Part shown: piece after piece, positions 52,483-63,780 of the stretch
Position numbering within the stretch: the first letter of the stretch is position 1
How the letters are laid out: each line of letters begins with the position of its first letter
Source: Geobacter sp. AOG1
GTDB lineage: Bacteria; Desulfobacterota; Desulfuromonadia; Geobacterales; Geobacteraceae
Length of the DNA: 64,000 bases
Direction: 5' to 3'
Assembly (NCBI RefSeq): GCF_019972315.1
Contig: NZ_BLIZ01000001.1
Location: forward strand, 434,001-498,000
Program-made: the position numbers and the translations under genes
The notes under the pieces: model-generated
What the model was told of the DNA's origin: nothing
Seen by the model: only the letters and a program-made list of their open reading frames with translations
Database searches by the model: none

Positions 52483-54297
52483 TCACCCCTTGATGAATTT
52501 GACCAGCTCGACGGCGATCTCGTACTTGCCGAAGGGGGGCATGAGATAGAATCCCCCCACCCGTCCCCGCACCGTTTCGATGAATTCCCGGGCGATGGCG
52601 AGCCCTTCCCGTACCCCGGCCTCTTTCTCTTTCCCCCGCATCCGTTGGCGGATTGCCTCGGGGATCACGATCCCCGGCACCTCATTGTGGAGATAGTCAC
52701 AGTTCCGCTCGCTCACCAACGGCAAGATGCCGGGGAGGATCGGAATGCCGAGCCGGGCCGTCCGTTCCAGCATCTCATCCAGCCGGTCGACGTCGTAGAG
52801 CGGCTGGGTCTGGGCGAATACAGCGCCATTCTTCACTTTTTTCACCAGGCGTGCCGCCTGCACCTCCATCTTCGGTGAATTGGGATTGAAGGCGCAGCCG
52901 ATGGTGAAGCCGGTGCCGTCGCCAATGGGATTACCCAGGCCGTTTACCCCGGCGTTCAGGTCTGCCAGGAGCTTGATGAGGGTGAAGGAATTGAGGTCGA
53001 AGACCGACGTGGCGCCGGCATGTTCCCCGAGCCGGGCCGGGTCGCCGGTCACCGCCAGGATTGAGCGGATGCCAAGAAGCGATGCCCCCATCAGGTCCGA
53101 CTGGAGCCCGAGGAGGTTCCGGTCGCGGCAGGTGATGTGGACGATGACCTCGATCCCCACTTCTCGCTGGATAAGGCTCGCCAAGGCAATGTTTCCCATG
53201 CGCACCCGGGCCAGGGGGTTCTCCGCCAAGTTGATGGCGTCCGCCCCGGCTGCTTTCAGGGCGCGGCTGCCGGCCAGCACCTTGCCGCAGTCGAGCCCTC
53301 GGGGGGGATCGAGCTCAACGGTGACGACCGGCTCCTTCCCCCAACGAGCAAGGAAACCGTCTGTCCGGGAGGGAGGACCGGGCTTGCTCTCGGTAACACC
53401 CGCAACGACGGCAACCTGTCGGGCAACTGGCCGCATTCCTTTAAGCCGCTCGGCAAGGAGCCGGATATGGTCCGGAGTGGTGCCGCAGCAGCCGCCGATG
53501 AGGCATGCCCCGGCCGCTACCATCTCCCGTGCCCGGTCGGCAAAATAGTCGGGAGTAGTGCGGTAGATGTAGCGGCCGTCCACGTATTCGGGGAAGCCGC
53601 TGTTGGCGAAGGCTGCCAGGGGGAGATCGGTAGCTGCCGCCATGCGGCGCAGCGTAGCAAGTATTTCCAAAGGCCCTGCGCCGCAGTTGGCGCCGATCAG
53701 GTCAGCGCCAACTGCGGTTAGCTGCCGTGCAGCCGTTTCCGCGTCGGTACCGCCACCGGTCCGTCCCCCTTCCAGGAAGGCCATGCTCGCCACCACGGGA
53801 AGTCCGGTGGCTTTTGCGGCCGCCAGGGCGCAGAGGAGCTGGGGGAGGTCCGAAAATGTTTCCAGCTGGAACAGGTCGATTCCCCCCTCGGCAAGTGCCT
53901 CCGCCTGCTCCCGGAAGATAACGGTCATCTCTGCCGGCGAAAGTTCCTTTTCCTCCCCCTTCAGCCGGGCCAGCGGGCCAATGGAGCCGGCGACGAAGAC
54001 CTCCCGTCCGGCCGCAGCTTCCCGGGCCAGTTCCGCCCCCCGCCGGTTGATCTCCCGGACCTTCCGCTCCAGGCCGATGGCTGTCAGCTTCGTGTGGTTT
54101 GCGCCAAAGGTGTTGGTCTCGATGACCCGGGCGCCGGCCGCCAGGTACTCGGCATGGAGTTCGGCCACGAGGGACGGACGGACCAGGTTGAGGTGCTCGA
54201 AGTTGACGTCCAGTCCGACCCCCTTGCTGTAGAGCATGGTGCCGATGGCGCCGTCGCCGACGAGTATTTCACTGTGCAGCCGTTCCAGAAAATTCAC
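52483..54297 (-). CDS. Fusion of homocysteine S-methyltransferase and methylenetetrahydrofolate reductase
   Basis: 604 residues. Residues 1-290 form the zinc-dependent homocysteine S-methyltransferase barrel (DGAIGTML at the start, IGANCGAGPLEIL, and the paired cysteines in GGCCGTTPDHI). Residues about 315-604 form the methylenetetrahydrofolate reductase barrel (VTVELDPPRGLD, ILAVTGDPARLGEH, FAQTQPLYD). This is the YitJ-like bifunctional architecture, without the cobalamin-binding module of MetH. It links folate C1 units to methionine synthesis. Confidence 0.92.
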   Translation of the reverse strand: MNFLERLHSEILVGDGAIGTMLYSKGVGLDVNFEHLNLVRPSLVAELHAEYLAAGARVIETNTFGANHTKLTAIGLERKVREINRRGAELAREAAAGREVFVAGSIGPLARLKGEEKELSPAEMTVIFREQAEALAEGGIDLFQLETFSDLPQLLCALAAAKATGLPVVASMAFLEGGRTGGGTDAETAARQLTAVGADLIGANCGAGPLEILATLRRMAAATDLPLAAFANSGFPEYVDGRYIYRTTPDYFADRAREMVAAGACLIGGCCGTTPDHIRLLAERLKGMRPVARQVAVVAGVTESKPGPPSRTDGFLARWGKEPVVTVELDPPRGLDCGKVLAGSRALKAAGADAINLAENPLARVRMGNIALASLIQREVGIEVIVHITCRDRNLLGLQSDLMGASLLGIRSILAVTGDPARLGEHAGATSVFDLNSFTLIKLLADLNAGVNGLGNPIGDGTGFTIGCAFNPNSPKMEVQAARLVKKVKNGAVFAQTQPLYDVDRLDEMLERTARLGIPILPGILPLVSERNCDYLHNEVPGIVIPEAIRQRMRGKEKEAGVREGLAIAREFIETVRGRVGGFYLMPPFGKYEIAVELVKFIKG

Positions 54298-54601
54298 GAA
54301 AACTCTCCACTACAATTTCACCGCAGAGGTCACGGAGGGGCGCGGAGTAAGAATACTACACGGAAGATATCCCATGCACCGGTGCAAATCAACACACAAA
54401 TCAGCAAGGGGTGGGTGTCCCGTGGAGCGAATGTGCCCGAGTGCCAACCGGTGTAGGCGAAATTGAGCTAAGCCGGCCGAACGGCCGGCGCGAAATGAGC
54501 CATACAGCGGTGCACGAGGGGACTCTGAGCACAACGGGGCACTCACCCCTTACGGATTATCTCCAGGGCGAACAGGCTGGTGCTATTCCTCCCGTTTGTC
54601 G
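54298..54601. other. 304-bp gap upstream of metHF
   Basis: It contains a CGCAGAG-type repeat remnant at 54314-54345, a perfect 12-bp palindrome TGCACCGGTGCA at 54375-54386 and the large palindrome described separately at 54408-54549. No convincing protein gene was found on either strand. Confidence 0.75.
54408..54549. repeat. 142-bp GC-rich imperfect palindrome
   Basis: Outer arms GGGGTGGGTGTCCCGT (54408-54423) and ACGGGGCACTCACCCC (54534-54549) pair at 14 of 16 positions. At the centre is a perfect GCCGGCC-GAAC-GGCCGGC hairpin (54472-54489). Intermediate segments pair partly, for example around CCGGTGTA and TACAGCGG. It is unlike the other repeat families in the window and could be a structured RNA or a miniature mobile element. 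Confidence 0.65.
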
Positions 54602-55006
54602 CTATCTGTCCCCCGTCAGTTCTTGCAGCAGGTAGAGTTTCGGGTTCAGCCCCTGCACGCAGGCGATGATTTCCTTAAGTCGCTCCTCTTCGATCCCTTC
54701 CTCCATGTCGATCCCCTGGAAATAGGGATACCCCTTGGGAAGGGGGGAATAGCTGCCGTCCCTCAAGAGCGACACATCCACCATGTCGTTGACCCGCCCC
54801 GCCCCCTCCCACGGGTCGCGGTAGTTGAACTGGCGAGCGACGATATGGAGCCCCATGCCGTTGGGGAAGACACCCTTCACCTCGAAGGAAAAATCCCGCG
54901 GCGAGCCGTAGTGCTCGGACCGCCCATCCCGTGCCATCACCTGCGCCCCCGCTGTTTCCAGCAACTGCCGCACGGATTCGGCGGTCATCGGTGCGAATTC
55001 ACCCAT
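54602..55006 (-). CDS. Hypothetical protein
   Basis: 134 residues from the ATG at 55006, with AAAGGAA upstream. It is soluble, of mixed alpha/beta composition, with a conserved-looking centre SFEVKGVFPNGMGLHIVARQ and a helical end. No signal peptide, membrane segment or catalytic motif is visible, and I do not recognise the family. A hairpin element separates it from the gene upstream. Confidence 0.75.
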   Translation of the reverse strand: MGEFAPMTAESVRQLLETAGAQVMARDGRSEHYGSPRDFSFEVKGVFPNGMGLHIVARQFNYRDPWEGAGRVNDMVDVSLLRDGSYSPLPKGYPYFQGIDMEEGIEEERLKEIIACVQGLNPKLYLLQELTGDR

Positions 55007-55052
55007 CGTAAGTTCCTTTTCAAAAAAAGTTTTTGGCAATCCTAAATACGGC

Positions 55053-55256
55053 AGGGACGTGGATTTTGTTCAAGTCAAGGCGATCGAGGGACGACGCGGA
55101 GACGTAGTACCCAGCAATCGGGCATAAACAGCGCTACGTCGCACAATTTCGCTTGCGAAATTGGACCGCGAAGGCGCCCCGCAGGGGGCGGCCGACAGGC
55201 CGAGTCACAAGGAATCCCGAAGATCAACGCAGAGATTGGGCAAAAGCCGCGTTCCT
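55053..55256. repeat. Stop-codon-associated hairpin element, expanded copy G
   Basis: 204 bp. Ends AGGGACGTGGATTTTG and, in reverse complement, AGGAACGCGGCTTTTG match. The GACGTAG and CTACGTC arms of the central stem are separated by extra sequence, and a second palindrome CAATTTCGC-TT-GCGAAATTG is inserted at 55144-55163. The element overlaps the stop codon of the VWA-like gene by two bases. Confidence 0.78.
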
Positions 55257-56448
55257 ACACATCCAGCCGCAATTCCACCCCCCACGGCACCGGCTTCTCC
55301 CCCTCCCGGGTCAGCACCCAGAGGGTCGGAAACTCCATGGTTTCCGGCACCTCGCCGAAACCATCGGTAAGGTAGATGACCGCCGCCGGCCGGGGGTGGA
55401 GGGTGCGGGCGTGGTCGAAGACGGGCCGGAGGTCGGTGAAGCCGCCGCCGTGGTAACTCTCCACCGCCATCCCGCTCCCCCGGAGGCTGGCGATACGCTG
55501 GATGCGGCTGTTGGCGTAAAGGACGGTGATCTGTGCTTCCCGCCCCCGGGCGATTCGGACAAGCTCCCGGGCGAACTCCTCCCGCAGCTCCGGCGCGTTG
55601 GTGGAATCGCTCACGTCTACCCCCACGAGGAGATTGAGGCGGTGGCGCTTCCGGATGCCGGGAGTGAGGTGTTCGAAGCGGCGGTGCTCACGGCTCCAGG
55701 AGGTCTGTCGCCCGACCCGGCCGGCAGTGGCCACAAACTGGCGCAACACCTGCCGCCAGGGAATGGGAGACGGCGCAAGAAGCCCGCCGACGAGTTCACG
55801 TACGTCCGCCGGCACCTCTCCGTCGCAGGCACGCCACGCCTCCCGGACCATCCCCCGCACCACCTCCTCCGCAAGGCGGAGCGGCGTGCTATCCGCCTCA
55901 TCCCAGAGGGTATGGTCGTCCACCGTGGTTCCGGCCAGTCGAGGGAGGTCCTCTTCCCCTGGCCCGGCATGGCCGCCGACATCCCGGCTGGCGTTGCCGA
56001 TCCCGCTCCCTTCCAGGTTGCCGGTGTCGAAGGGGGGAGTGAGCCGGGCGTAGTACTCCTCGGCGGCCAGACCCTCCGGTTGGCGGTAGGCGGAGGGGAT
56101 TGGCGCATCGTCGGGGAGACGGGCGATGGAGGTATTGATGGCGAGGTCGCAGGCGATGTCCCAGTCATGCCGGTTCCGACCCTTGCCGCGCGCCATGTGC
56201 AGGTGGAGGACGTGCTTGATGGCATGCTCCAGAAGCCCTTCCTGCACAGCCGGTTCCAGCCGGGCAAACGTCTCCCCGTTCACCGCCAGGACCGGCAAAC
56301 CGGCGCGGATGGTCACGCCGAGGGGGTGCTTACCCCTCACCTCCTCCCGGCGGAAACCGAGGAGAAACTGGCCATAGAAGGGGCGCTCCCTAAGGAGCCG
56401 GACGACAGCGTTTTCCAGGATTCTGTTCATAGGGGGCAATTCTGTCAC
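55255..56448 (-). CDS. Putative metallopeptidase/VWA-like protein (DUF2201 type)
   Basis: 397 residues from a GTG at 56448, or 391 from the ATG at 56430; neither has a good ribosome-binding site. The N-terminal half carries a histidine-rich helix (LLEHAIKHVLHLH) typical of the putative metallopeptidase domain, and the C-terminal half (LLVGVDVSDSTNAPELREE, YLTDGFGEVPE) is a VWA-like domain with a variant metal site. Such proteins normally work with a MoxR-type AAA ATPase encoded next door, but none is visible here. Confidence 0.8.
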   Translation of the reverse strand: MTELPPMNRILENAVVRLLRERPFYGQFLLGFRREEVRGKHPLGVTIRAGLPVLAVNGETFARLEPAVQEGLLEHAIKHVLHLHMARGKGRNRHDWDIACDLAINTSIARLPDDAPIPSAYRQPEGLAAEEYYARLTPPFDTGNLEGSGIGNASRDVGGHAGPGEEDLPRLAGTTVDDHTLWDEADSTPLRLAEEVVRGMVREAWRACDGEVPADVRELVGGLLAPSPIPWRQVLRQFVATAGRVGRQTSWSREHRRFEHLTPGIRKRHRLNLLVGVDVSDSTNAPELREEFARELVRIARGREAQITVLYANSRIQRIASLRGSGMAVESYHGGGFTDLRPVFDHARTLHPRPAAVIYLTDGFGEVPETMEFPTLWVLTREGEKPVPWGVELRLDV

Positions 56449-56607
56449 CGGTACATGGTAGACGTAGTCAACGATCTTGCCGGGTACCGTGAGGAAAAAG
56501 TTGTATCAGAACGGAGAACTTCGATGAGTGTAATGAACAAGTGACGGATTCGTCAAATAGTAATCTCGAGGGTATGAAACAGAATGATGCAGACGGCTCT
56601 TTTTTGT

Positions 56608-57066
56608 CTAGCTGGCAGATTTGCGTGGTGAGCCCGGTACACCGAGCCAGCCCGTGCCGAGGACCATCAGGGATGCCGTCGCCACCATCAGCCCGCCAAA
56701 CGAGCCGCTGAACAATGACACCAGGAGGGTGGAGAGGGGGAAGAACACAATGTAGATGACCATCTCGCCCACTCCCATGGGGGTTTTCATGGTATTCGCG
56801 TAAAACAGCAGGTAGTAGAGCGGCCCGCCAAACCAGATACCAACCAGCATGGCCATGGCGGCCGTCATAAGGAGCGCCTGGGACGAGGTCTTTTTCACGA
56901 AGAACCAGAACGTGAACCCACAGGCAAGCGGCAACAGGAGGATTTTGACGATGATCCAGACCGCGGTGGAGATATCCCGCGCGAAAGGATTTATGAGTGC
57001 GTCAGCCCCCCAGAATACAAGCCCGCCGAGCAGGGGGCATATGAGCCAGATGTGGGATTTCTTCAT
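56608..57066 (-). CDS. Four-helix membrane protein of unknown function
   Basis: 152 residues with four hydrophobic segments (about 8-24, 36-57, 66-86 and 104-140). The short C-terminal tail is basic. No motif was recognised. The divergent chemoreceptor gene starts about 190 bp away, so the two may share a regulatory region. Confidence 0.72.
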   Translation of the reverse strand: MKKSHIWLICPLLGGLVFWGADALINPFARDISTAVWIIVKILLLPLACGFTFWFFVKKTSSQALLMTAAMAMLVGIWFGGPLYYLLFYANTMKTPMGVGEMVIYIVFFPLSTLLVSLFSGSFGGLMVATASLMVLGTGWLGVPGSPRKSAS

Positions 57067-57257
57067 GGAAAGCCCCGGGCACGGAGATACAATTCATTTG
57101 CCGGCTATTGATTTATAAACTATACCCCCCTCGGAAAAACAAGTCGAGCCATCAGAGATATCCATTCCTTTCCGGCTTTTTCCCTTGCGGCAACGGCGCT
57201 CCTGTAGTACCTTTCGGCGATATATTACCCAGCTATTAATTGGCCGAGGACAAAGAC

Positions 57258-58958
57258 ATGGCGAAGGATCTGAATCGCGGTTCGCGGATGATACGGTTCC
57301 TGCTGATAACCGCCCTGGTATGCGCTGTAGTCGGGATCTACGATGCATTCATGATGGTGGCCACGGCGGGGGTGCGCTCCTACGCCTATGCAAGCGGCGC
57401 GGCCTTTGCTCTGAACGGCGTAGCAGTGCTGGCAGTCATGCTGATGCTGGCTCGGCGCAAGCTGGTGCACAAGGTCAGGGTGCTGGCGGCGGCCATGGAC
57501 CGGGGATCAGAAGGAGACCTTACCGCCAAGGTCGATGCCACGTCCGACGATGAATTCGGCATGTTGAACGCCAATTTCAACGCCATGCTCGACAAACTGG
57601 GAGGGATGACCAGCCGGGTCAACCTTACCCTTGCCGAGTTGCGCCAGATAGCGGCCGACATCAACGAGGTGGCGGGACGAGGTGTCGCCGCGGCCAGGGT
57701 CCAGTCGGAGGCGGTGGCCGGTACCACCGGTGCGGTTCAGGAGATCGACCAGTCGCTGCGCGAGGTGGCCCGGTCGGTGGAAAGCCTCGCCGGCTCGGCG
57801 ACGGAGAATGCCGCTTCCATCCAGGAGATGTCGGCCAGTATCGACCAGGTGATCCAGAACGTGGAGGCGCTGGCCTTGGCGGTCACGGAAGTGAGCTCGT
57901 CCATTTTCGAGATGGCGGCGGCGGAGAAGGAGATTGGCAGCAGCGTCACCAGCCTCCTGGACGAATCCAGGACTGCGGCGTCGCTGGTGACTGAGCTCGA
58001 CCTTTCCATCAAGCAGGTGGAGGAGCATGCCGTCGATACGGCAGCCATTTCGGAAACGGTCCGGCAGGACGCCGAGAGCGGCCGAACGTCGGTGGAAGCG
58101 ACCATCAGCGGCATCGGCGAGATCCGGCGGGCATCGGGGACCGCTTTTGCTGCAATCGAGCACCTGTCGGCCCGGGCCGTGGACATCGGCAAGATCCTGT
58201 TGGTGATCGATGAAGTGGCGGAGCAGACCAAGCTCCTTTCCCTCAATGCCTCAATCATCGCCGCCCAAGCGGGGGAGCAGGGGAAGGGTTTCGCGGTGGT
58301 GGCGGACGAGATCAAGGAGCTGGCCCGACGAACCAGTGATTCGACGCGGGAGATCGGGGAGATCGTCAAGGGGGTCCAGGAAGAGACGGGGCATGCCGTG
58401 GCGGCCATCAAGGTTGTGGAGCGGCGTGTCGTGGAAGGGGGAGAGTTGTCCCAGCGTTCCGGTGCGGCCCTGGATAAGATCGTTGGCGGCGTACAGATGG
58501 CAACCGAACGGGTCGAGGTGATCGCCCGGACTACCGAGGAGCAGTCGATGGCAAGCCAGGAGATGAGCCGGGTTATGGAGCGGGTGGCGGAAATGGTAAG
58601 CCAGATCGACAAGTCGACCCGGGAGCAGGGGCATGGCAACGAATTGATCATGGCGGCCGCCGAACGGATGAAGGCGCTGACCGGCCAGGTACGCACCTCG
58701 ACCCGAGAGCAGAGCGGCACCGGCAAACACATCGTCCGCGCCACCGAAGATATTTCCTCCATGATCGAGCAGATCCGGAACGCCACCGCTGTCCAGACGG
58801 AAGGGAGCCAGCGGATCGTCGGGGCCATGGCGGACATGGAGCGGTCCACCCGGACCAATGCGGATGCCACCAAGGTCATGGACGGCGCCGTAGCCCGGCT
58901 CACCGGCCAGATAGAACTCCTGAAAAAAGAGATGGGGGGATTCAAGGTGCAGGAGTAA
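57258..58958 (+). CDS. Methyl-accepting chemotaxis protein without a periplasmic domain
   Basis: 566 residues from the ATG at 57258, with GAGG upstream; a TTG at 57240 is less likely. Two membrane helices (about 12-35 and 42-63) are joined by a very short loop, followed by a HAMP domain ([22 protein letters not shown]) and the coiled-coil signalling domain. The tip [20 protein letters not shown] is near residue 320. It resembles the receptor at 29496-31199 in layout but is clearly diverged. Confidence 0.9.
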   Translation: MAKDLNRGSRMIRFLLITALVCAVVGIYDAFMMVATAGVRSYAYASGAAFALNGVAVLAVMLMLARRKLVHKVRVLAAAMDRGSEGDLTAKVDATSDDEFGMLNANFNAMLDKLGGMTSRVNLTLAELRQIAADINEVAGRGVAAARVQSEAVAGTTGAVQEIDQSLREVARSVESLAGSATENAASIQEMSASIDQVIQNVEALALAVTEVSSSIFEMAAAEKEIGSSVTSLLDESRTAASLVTELDLSIKQVEEHAVDTAAISETVRQDAESGRTSVEATISGIGEIRRASGTAFAAIEHLSARAVDIGKILLVIDEVAEQTKLLSLNASIIAAQAGEQGKGFAVVADEIKELARRTSDSTREIGEIVKGVQEETGHAVAAIKVVERRVVEGGELSQRSGAALDKIVGGVQMATERVEVIARTTEEQSMASQEMSRVMERVAEMVSQIDKSTREQGHGNELIMAAAERMKALTGQVRTSTREQSGTGKHIVRATEDISSMIEQIRNATAVQTEGSQRIVGAMADMERSTRTNADATKVMDGAVARLTGQIELLKKEMGGFKVQE

Positions 58959-58962
58959 GGGG

Positions 58963-60527
58963 TTAGGGGCTAGGGGGGAGATAGCCTGCCGCCAGCTGCC
59001 GGTATGCAGCGACCTGTGCCTCTTCCCAGGCAGTATCCCGTCCCAGTTCGTATGCCACGAGGCGGGCCACCGTTGGCGCCATCTCCATGCTGGCCCGGGC
59101 ATCGAGAAAGAGCGCCCGGGTCCGGCGCGCCAGGATATCTTCCACGGTCCGGGCGTATTCCCGCCGCACTCCCCAGATCACATCGACGCCCCGCCAGGGA
59201 TACCGTGGATGGAGCCGTGCCCCCCAGGCGGGGTTCTCCGCCGCAAGCCCCTCCACTTCCGCGGCGTCGCTGCCGTATTCCCCCATAGTTACCTCTTCCC
59301 GAGCCGTTTCCTGCCACCCATGGATCCGCAATTCCTGCGTCACCGACGGCCGTTCCACGAGGCCGGCAACCGCTGCGGCAGCAGTGACCGTTTCTTCCCC
59401 CATGTGGCGATAAGTGGTCCACTTCCCCCCCGTAATGGTGACAAGGCCGGAGCTGCTGACGAGAAGGGTATGGTCGCGGGCAAGGGAGGCGGTGCTACCT
59501 CCCTTGCCGCTCTGGACAAGGGGACGCAGGCCGGCAAAGACGCTCAGCACGTCACGGGGCGTGGGGTGGCGGGTGAGATAGCGGGCGGCGTGGGCAAGGA
59601 GAAAACCGATCTCCTCCGGCAGGGGGCGCGGTTCGAGTGGGGTAGCATCGACCGGGGTGTCGGTGGTGCCGACGATAACCCGATCATGCCAGGGAACGGC
59701 GAACAGGACCCGGCCGTCGTCGGTGTGGGGGACCATGATGGCACTGTCGCCGGGGAGGAAGGACCGGTCGAGCACCAGGTGCACCCCCTGGCTCGGGACG
59801 ATGAGCGGGGCGCAGTTCGGATCGTCCAGCCGCCGCATGCCGTCGGTGAAGACGCCGGTGGCGTTGACCACCACCCGGGCCGAAAGTTCGAACTGCTCAC
59901 CATGTTCCTCATCCCTGGCGATCACCCCTGTCACCAGCCCTTGCTCCTTGACAAGCCCCGTGACCCGCACGTAGTTGAGCGGCGTCCCCCCCAAGTCCTC
60001 CAGGGTCCGGGCCAGGGCGACGGCAAGGCGGGCATCGTCGAACTGGCCGTCGTGGTAGATCACCCCACCCCTGAGTCCCTGCGGCTCAATGGTCGGGATG
60101 CGGGCCAGGGTCTCTTCCCGCGAGAGAAGCTGGGACGGCCCCAGGCCGAGCTTTCCCGCCAGCATGTCATACAATTTAAGGCCGATCCCGTAGAATGGCC
60201 CTTCCCACCAGTCGTAGAGGGGGACCACGAAAGAGAGGTTGTGCACCAGATGGGGGGCGGTCCGGATGAGAAGTCCCCGTTCCCGCAGTGCCTCCAGCAC
60301 GAGGGACACATTTCCCTGCTGGAGGTAGCGGACGCCGCCGTGGATCAGCTTGGTGCTCCGGCTCGACGTCCCCTTGGCGAAGTCGTGCTGCTCCAGGAGG
60401 AGGGTGCGGTACCCCCGCCCGGCAGCATCCACCGCGGTGCCGAGGCCGGTGGCACCGCCGCCGATGACGATGATGTCCCACGGAGTGCGGCCCGCAAGGC
60501 GCTTGAGGAACCGGTCGCGGTCGGTAC

Positions 60528-60531
<4 letters not shown>
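58963..60531 (-). CDS. glpD: Aerobic-type glycerol-3-phosphate dehydrogenase
   Basis: 522 residues from the ATG at 60531. The FAD-binding motif [21 protein letters not shown] is near residue 19, followed by [18 protein letters not shown] and a C-terminal DAO-type domain. It oxidises glycerol-3-phosphate to dihydroxyacetone phosphate and passes electrons to quinones at the membrane. Its start overlaps the glpK stop (ATGA). Confidence 0.93.
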
Positions 60532-62033
<1,502 letters not shown>

Positions 62034-62132
62034 GGTTCCTCCGCGAAAAATGGTCTGCCATCCAGTATACTTGAAGCAGTGCAAAGGGCAAAGCGTTGTC
62101 TTTGCCCGGTCCGCCAAGGAGAACGACATCCC

Positions 62133-63155
62133 ATGCGCCCCAACTTCCACCCATCCCTCATCAACGGCCCCTTCGATGACCCGGGGGTCTATGTCGATTT
62201 CCTCTTTGAGCGGCGGGCGCTCCTCTTCGACCTGGGTGATCCGGGCACCCTCACCCCCCGCAAGCTGTTGCGGGTCAGCCATGTCTTCGTCTCCCATACC
62301 CACGTGGACCACTTCATCGGGTTCGACCACCTGGTGCGACTCTGCCTGGGGCGGGACAAGCGGCTCCACCTGTACGGCCCCGCCGGTTTCACCGACCGGG
62401 TCGGCCACCGGCTCGCCGGCTATACCTGGAACCTGGTGCAGGACTACCCGACCGACTTCACGGTGGTGGCCACCGAACTCCATCAGGACGGCACCGCCCT
62501 GACAGCAGAATTCCACTGTCTGCGCCAATTTGCCCGGGAGGCCGAACGCCGCGAAACCTTCCGCGACGGCATAATACTGGACGAGGCAGCCTTTCGGGTC
62601 CGCGTCGCCTTTCTCCAGCACCGGATTCCGTCTCTCGCCTTCGCGCTGGAGGAAAAGCAGCACGTCAGCGTCAGGAAGAACCGGCTGGCGGAACGGGGAT
62701 GGCGGGTCGGCCCGTGGCTTGCCGAACTGAAGCGGGCTATCCTGGCGGAGGAGGCGGACGACATTTCGTTCCGGGTCTGGTGGCGTGAGGGGGGAAGGGA
62801 GCATGAGGAGTTTCACCCCCTCGGCAGGCTGAAGGAAGAGATCGTGACCATTGTCCCCGGCCAGAAGATCGCCTACGTGACCGACGCAGTCTGCACGGAG
62901 GAGAACGCCGGCCGGATCGTGGAACTGTCCCGCGGTTCCGACTACCTTTTCATCGAGGCGGTGTTCCTCCATGCCGAGGCGGACCGGGCTTTTGACCGCT
63001 GTCACCTGACGGCGCGCCAGGCGGGGGAACTGGCCCGGGCTGCCGGGGTGATCAGGGTGCAGCCGTTTCATTTCTCTCCCCGCTACCAGTATGCCGAGGA
63101 AGAGGTACGGCGGGAAGTGGCAGAGGCTTTCACCGGCAGCGAAGCTAAGGAGTGA
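62133..63155 (+). CDS. Ribonuclease Z-like MBL-fold hydrolase
   Basis: 340 residues from the ATG at 62133, with AAGGAG upstream. The motif [18 protein letters not shown] holds His55, His57, Asp59 and His60, and a later [11 protein letters not shown] plus [10 protein letters not shown] complete the metal site. The fold resembles tRNase Z, but the arm that grips tRNA is not obvious, so it may be a related hydrolase of unknown substrate. It is divergent from glpK. Confidence 0.82.
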   Translation: MRPNFHPSLINGPFDDPGVYVDFLFERRALLFDLGDPGTLTPRKLLRVSHVFVSHTHVDHFIGFDHLVRLCLGRDKRLHLYGPAGFTDRVGHRLAGYTWNLVQDYPTDFTVVATELHQDGTALTAEFHCLRQFAREAERRETFRDGIILDEAAFRVRVAFLQHRIPSLAFALEEKQHVSVRKNRLAERGWRVGPWLAELKRAILAEEADDISFRVWWREGGREHEEFHPLGRLKEEIVTIVPGQKIAYVTDAVCTEENAGRIVELSRGSDYLFIEAVFLHAEADRAFDRCHLTARQAGELARAAGVIRVQPFHFSPRYQYAEEEVRREVAEAFTGSEAKE

Positions 63156-63279
63156 GGAAGCATGTCGTACTAAGTTGCATTCTTACGTTTATTTTTGCGG
63201 ATTTTCCTCTATAATTACTCTGGCGATTTTCGCTGACTGCACGAAGTCTCGCTTGGTACCGGGAGAGGGAGATAACATC

Positions 63280-63723
63280 ATGACGTTTGCCGAACTGGAA
63301 GAGCTCTCGGCTAGTGCGATGGAGGCCATGGATGAGGGTGATACGGCGAATGCCCTCGCCTGTTTCGAGAAGTTATTGGCCGTGGAGCGCCGCCCTCTGT
63401 ACATTTCCTGTCTGGCATTCTGCGTGGCCCGGGAGCAGGGGGAGTTCAAGCGGGCCGTGTCTCTCTGCAAGAACGCCATCAAGGAGGAGCCGAAAAACGC
63501 CCAGCACTTCCTGTGGCTCGGGCGGATCCACCTGCTGGCCGGGCAGAAAAAGGATGCCATCAGGATATTCAGGATGGGTCTGCGGCATCAACGAAGTGCC
63601 GATATCCAGAAAGAACTCGATCGGCTGGGGGTAAGGAGAGATCCGCCGGTTCCCTTCCTGCGGCGGGAAAATCCGGTTAACAGGGTGCTCGGCAAAGCGC
63701 TTAAAATAATCGGCACGAGGTAA
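63280..63723 (+). CDS. TPR-like repeat protein
   Basis: 147 residues from the ATG at 63280, with GGGAGAGGGAG upstream. Helical repeats such as GDTANALACFEKLLAVERRP and GEFKRAVSLCKNAIKEEPKN have the tetratricopeptide pattern, followed by a basic tail. No enzyme motif is present; it is probably a protein-interaction adaptor of unknown partner. A TATAAT-like box stands at 63210-63215. Confidence 0.75.
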   Translation: MTFAELEELSASAMEAMDEGDTANALACFEKLLAVERRPLYISCLAFCVAREQGEFKRAVSLCKNAIKEEPKNAQHFLWLGRIHLLAGQKKDAIRIFRMGLRHQRSADIQKELDRLGVRRDPPVPFLRRENPVNRVLGKALKIIGTR

Positions 63724-63780
63724 CCAGGAGTACGTCTGGAGTGGGGGGATGTTACCGACAGGTTCCGTTCAGGGGGGAGA

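Noticed and set aside
54408-54549. tRNA or group II intron fragment
   Set aside because: No tRNA cloverleaf consensus and no intron domain V were found in the palindrome.
55153-56544. 463-codon plus-strand frame across the VWA-like gene
   Set aside because: Antisense shadow; it begins inside hairpin element G and lacks any recognisable domain.
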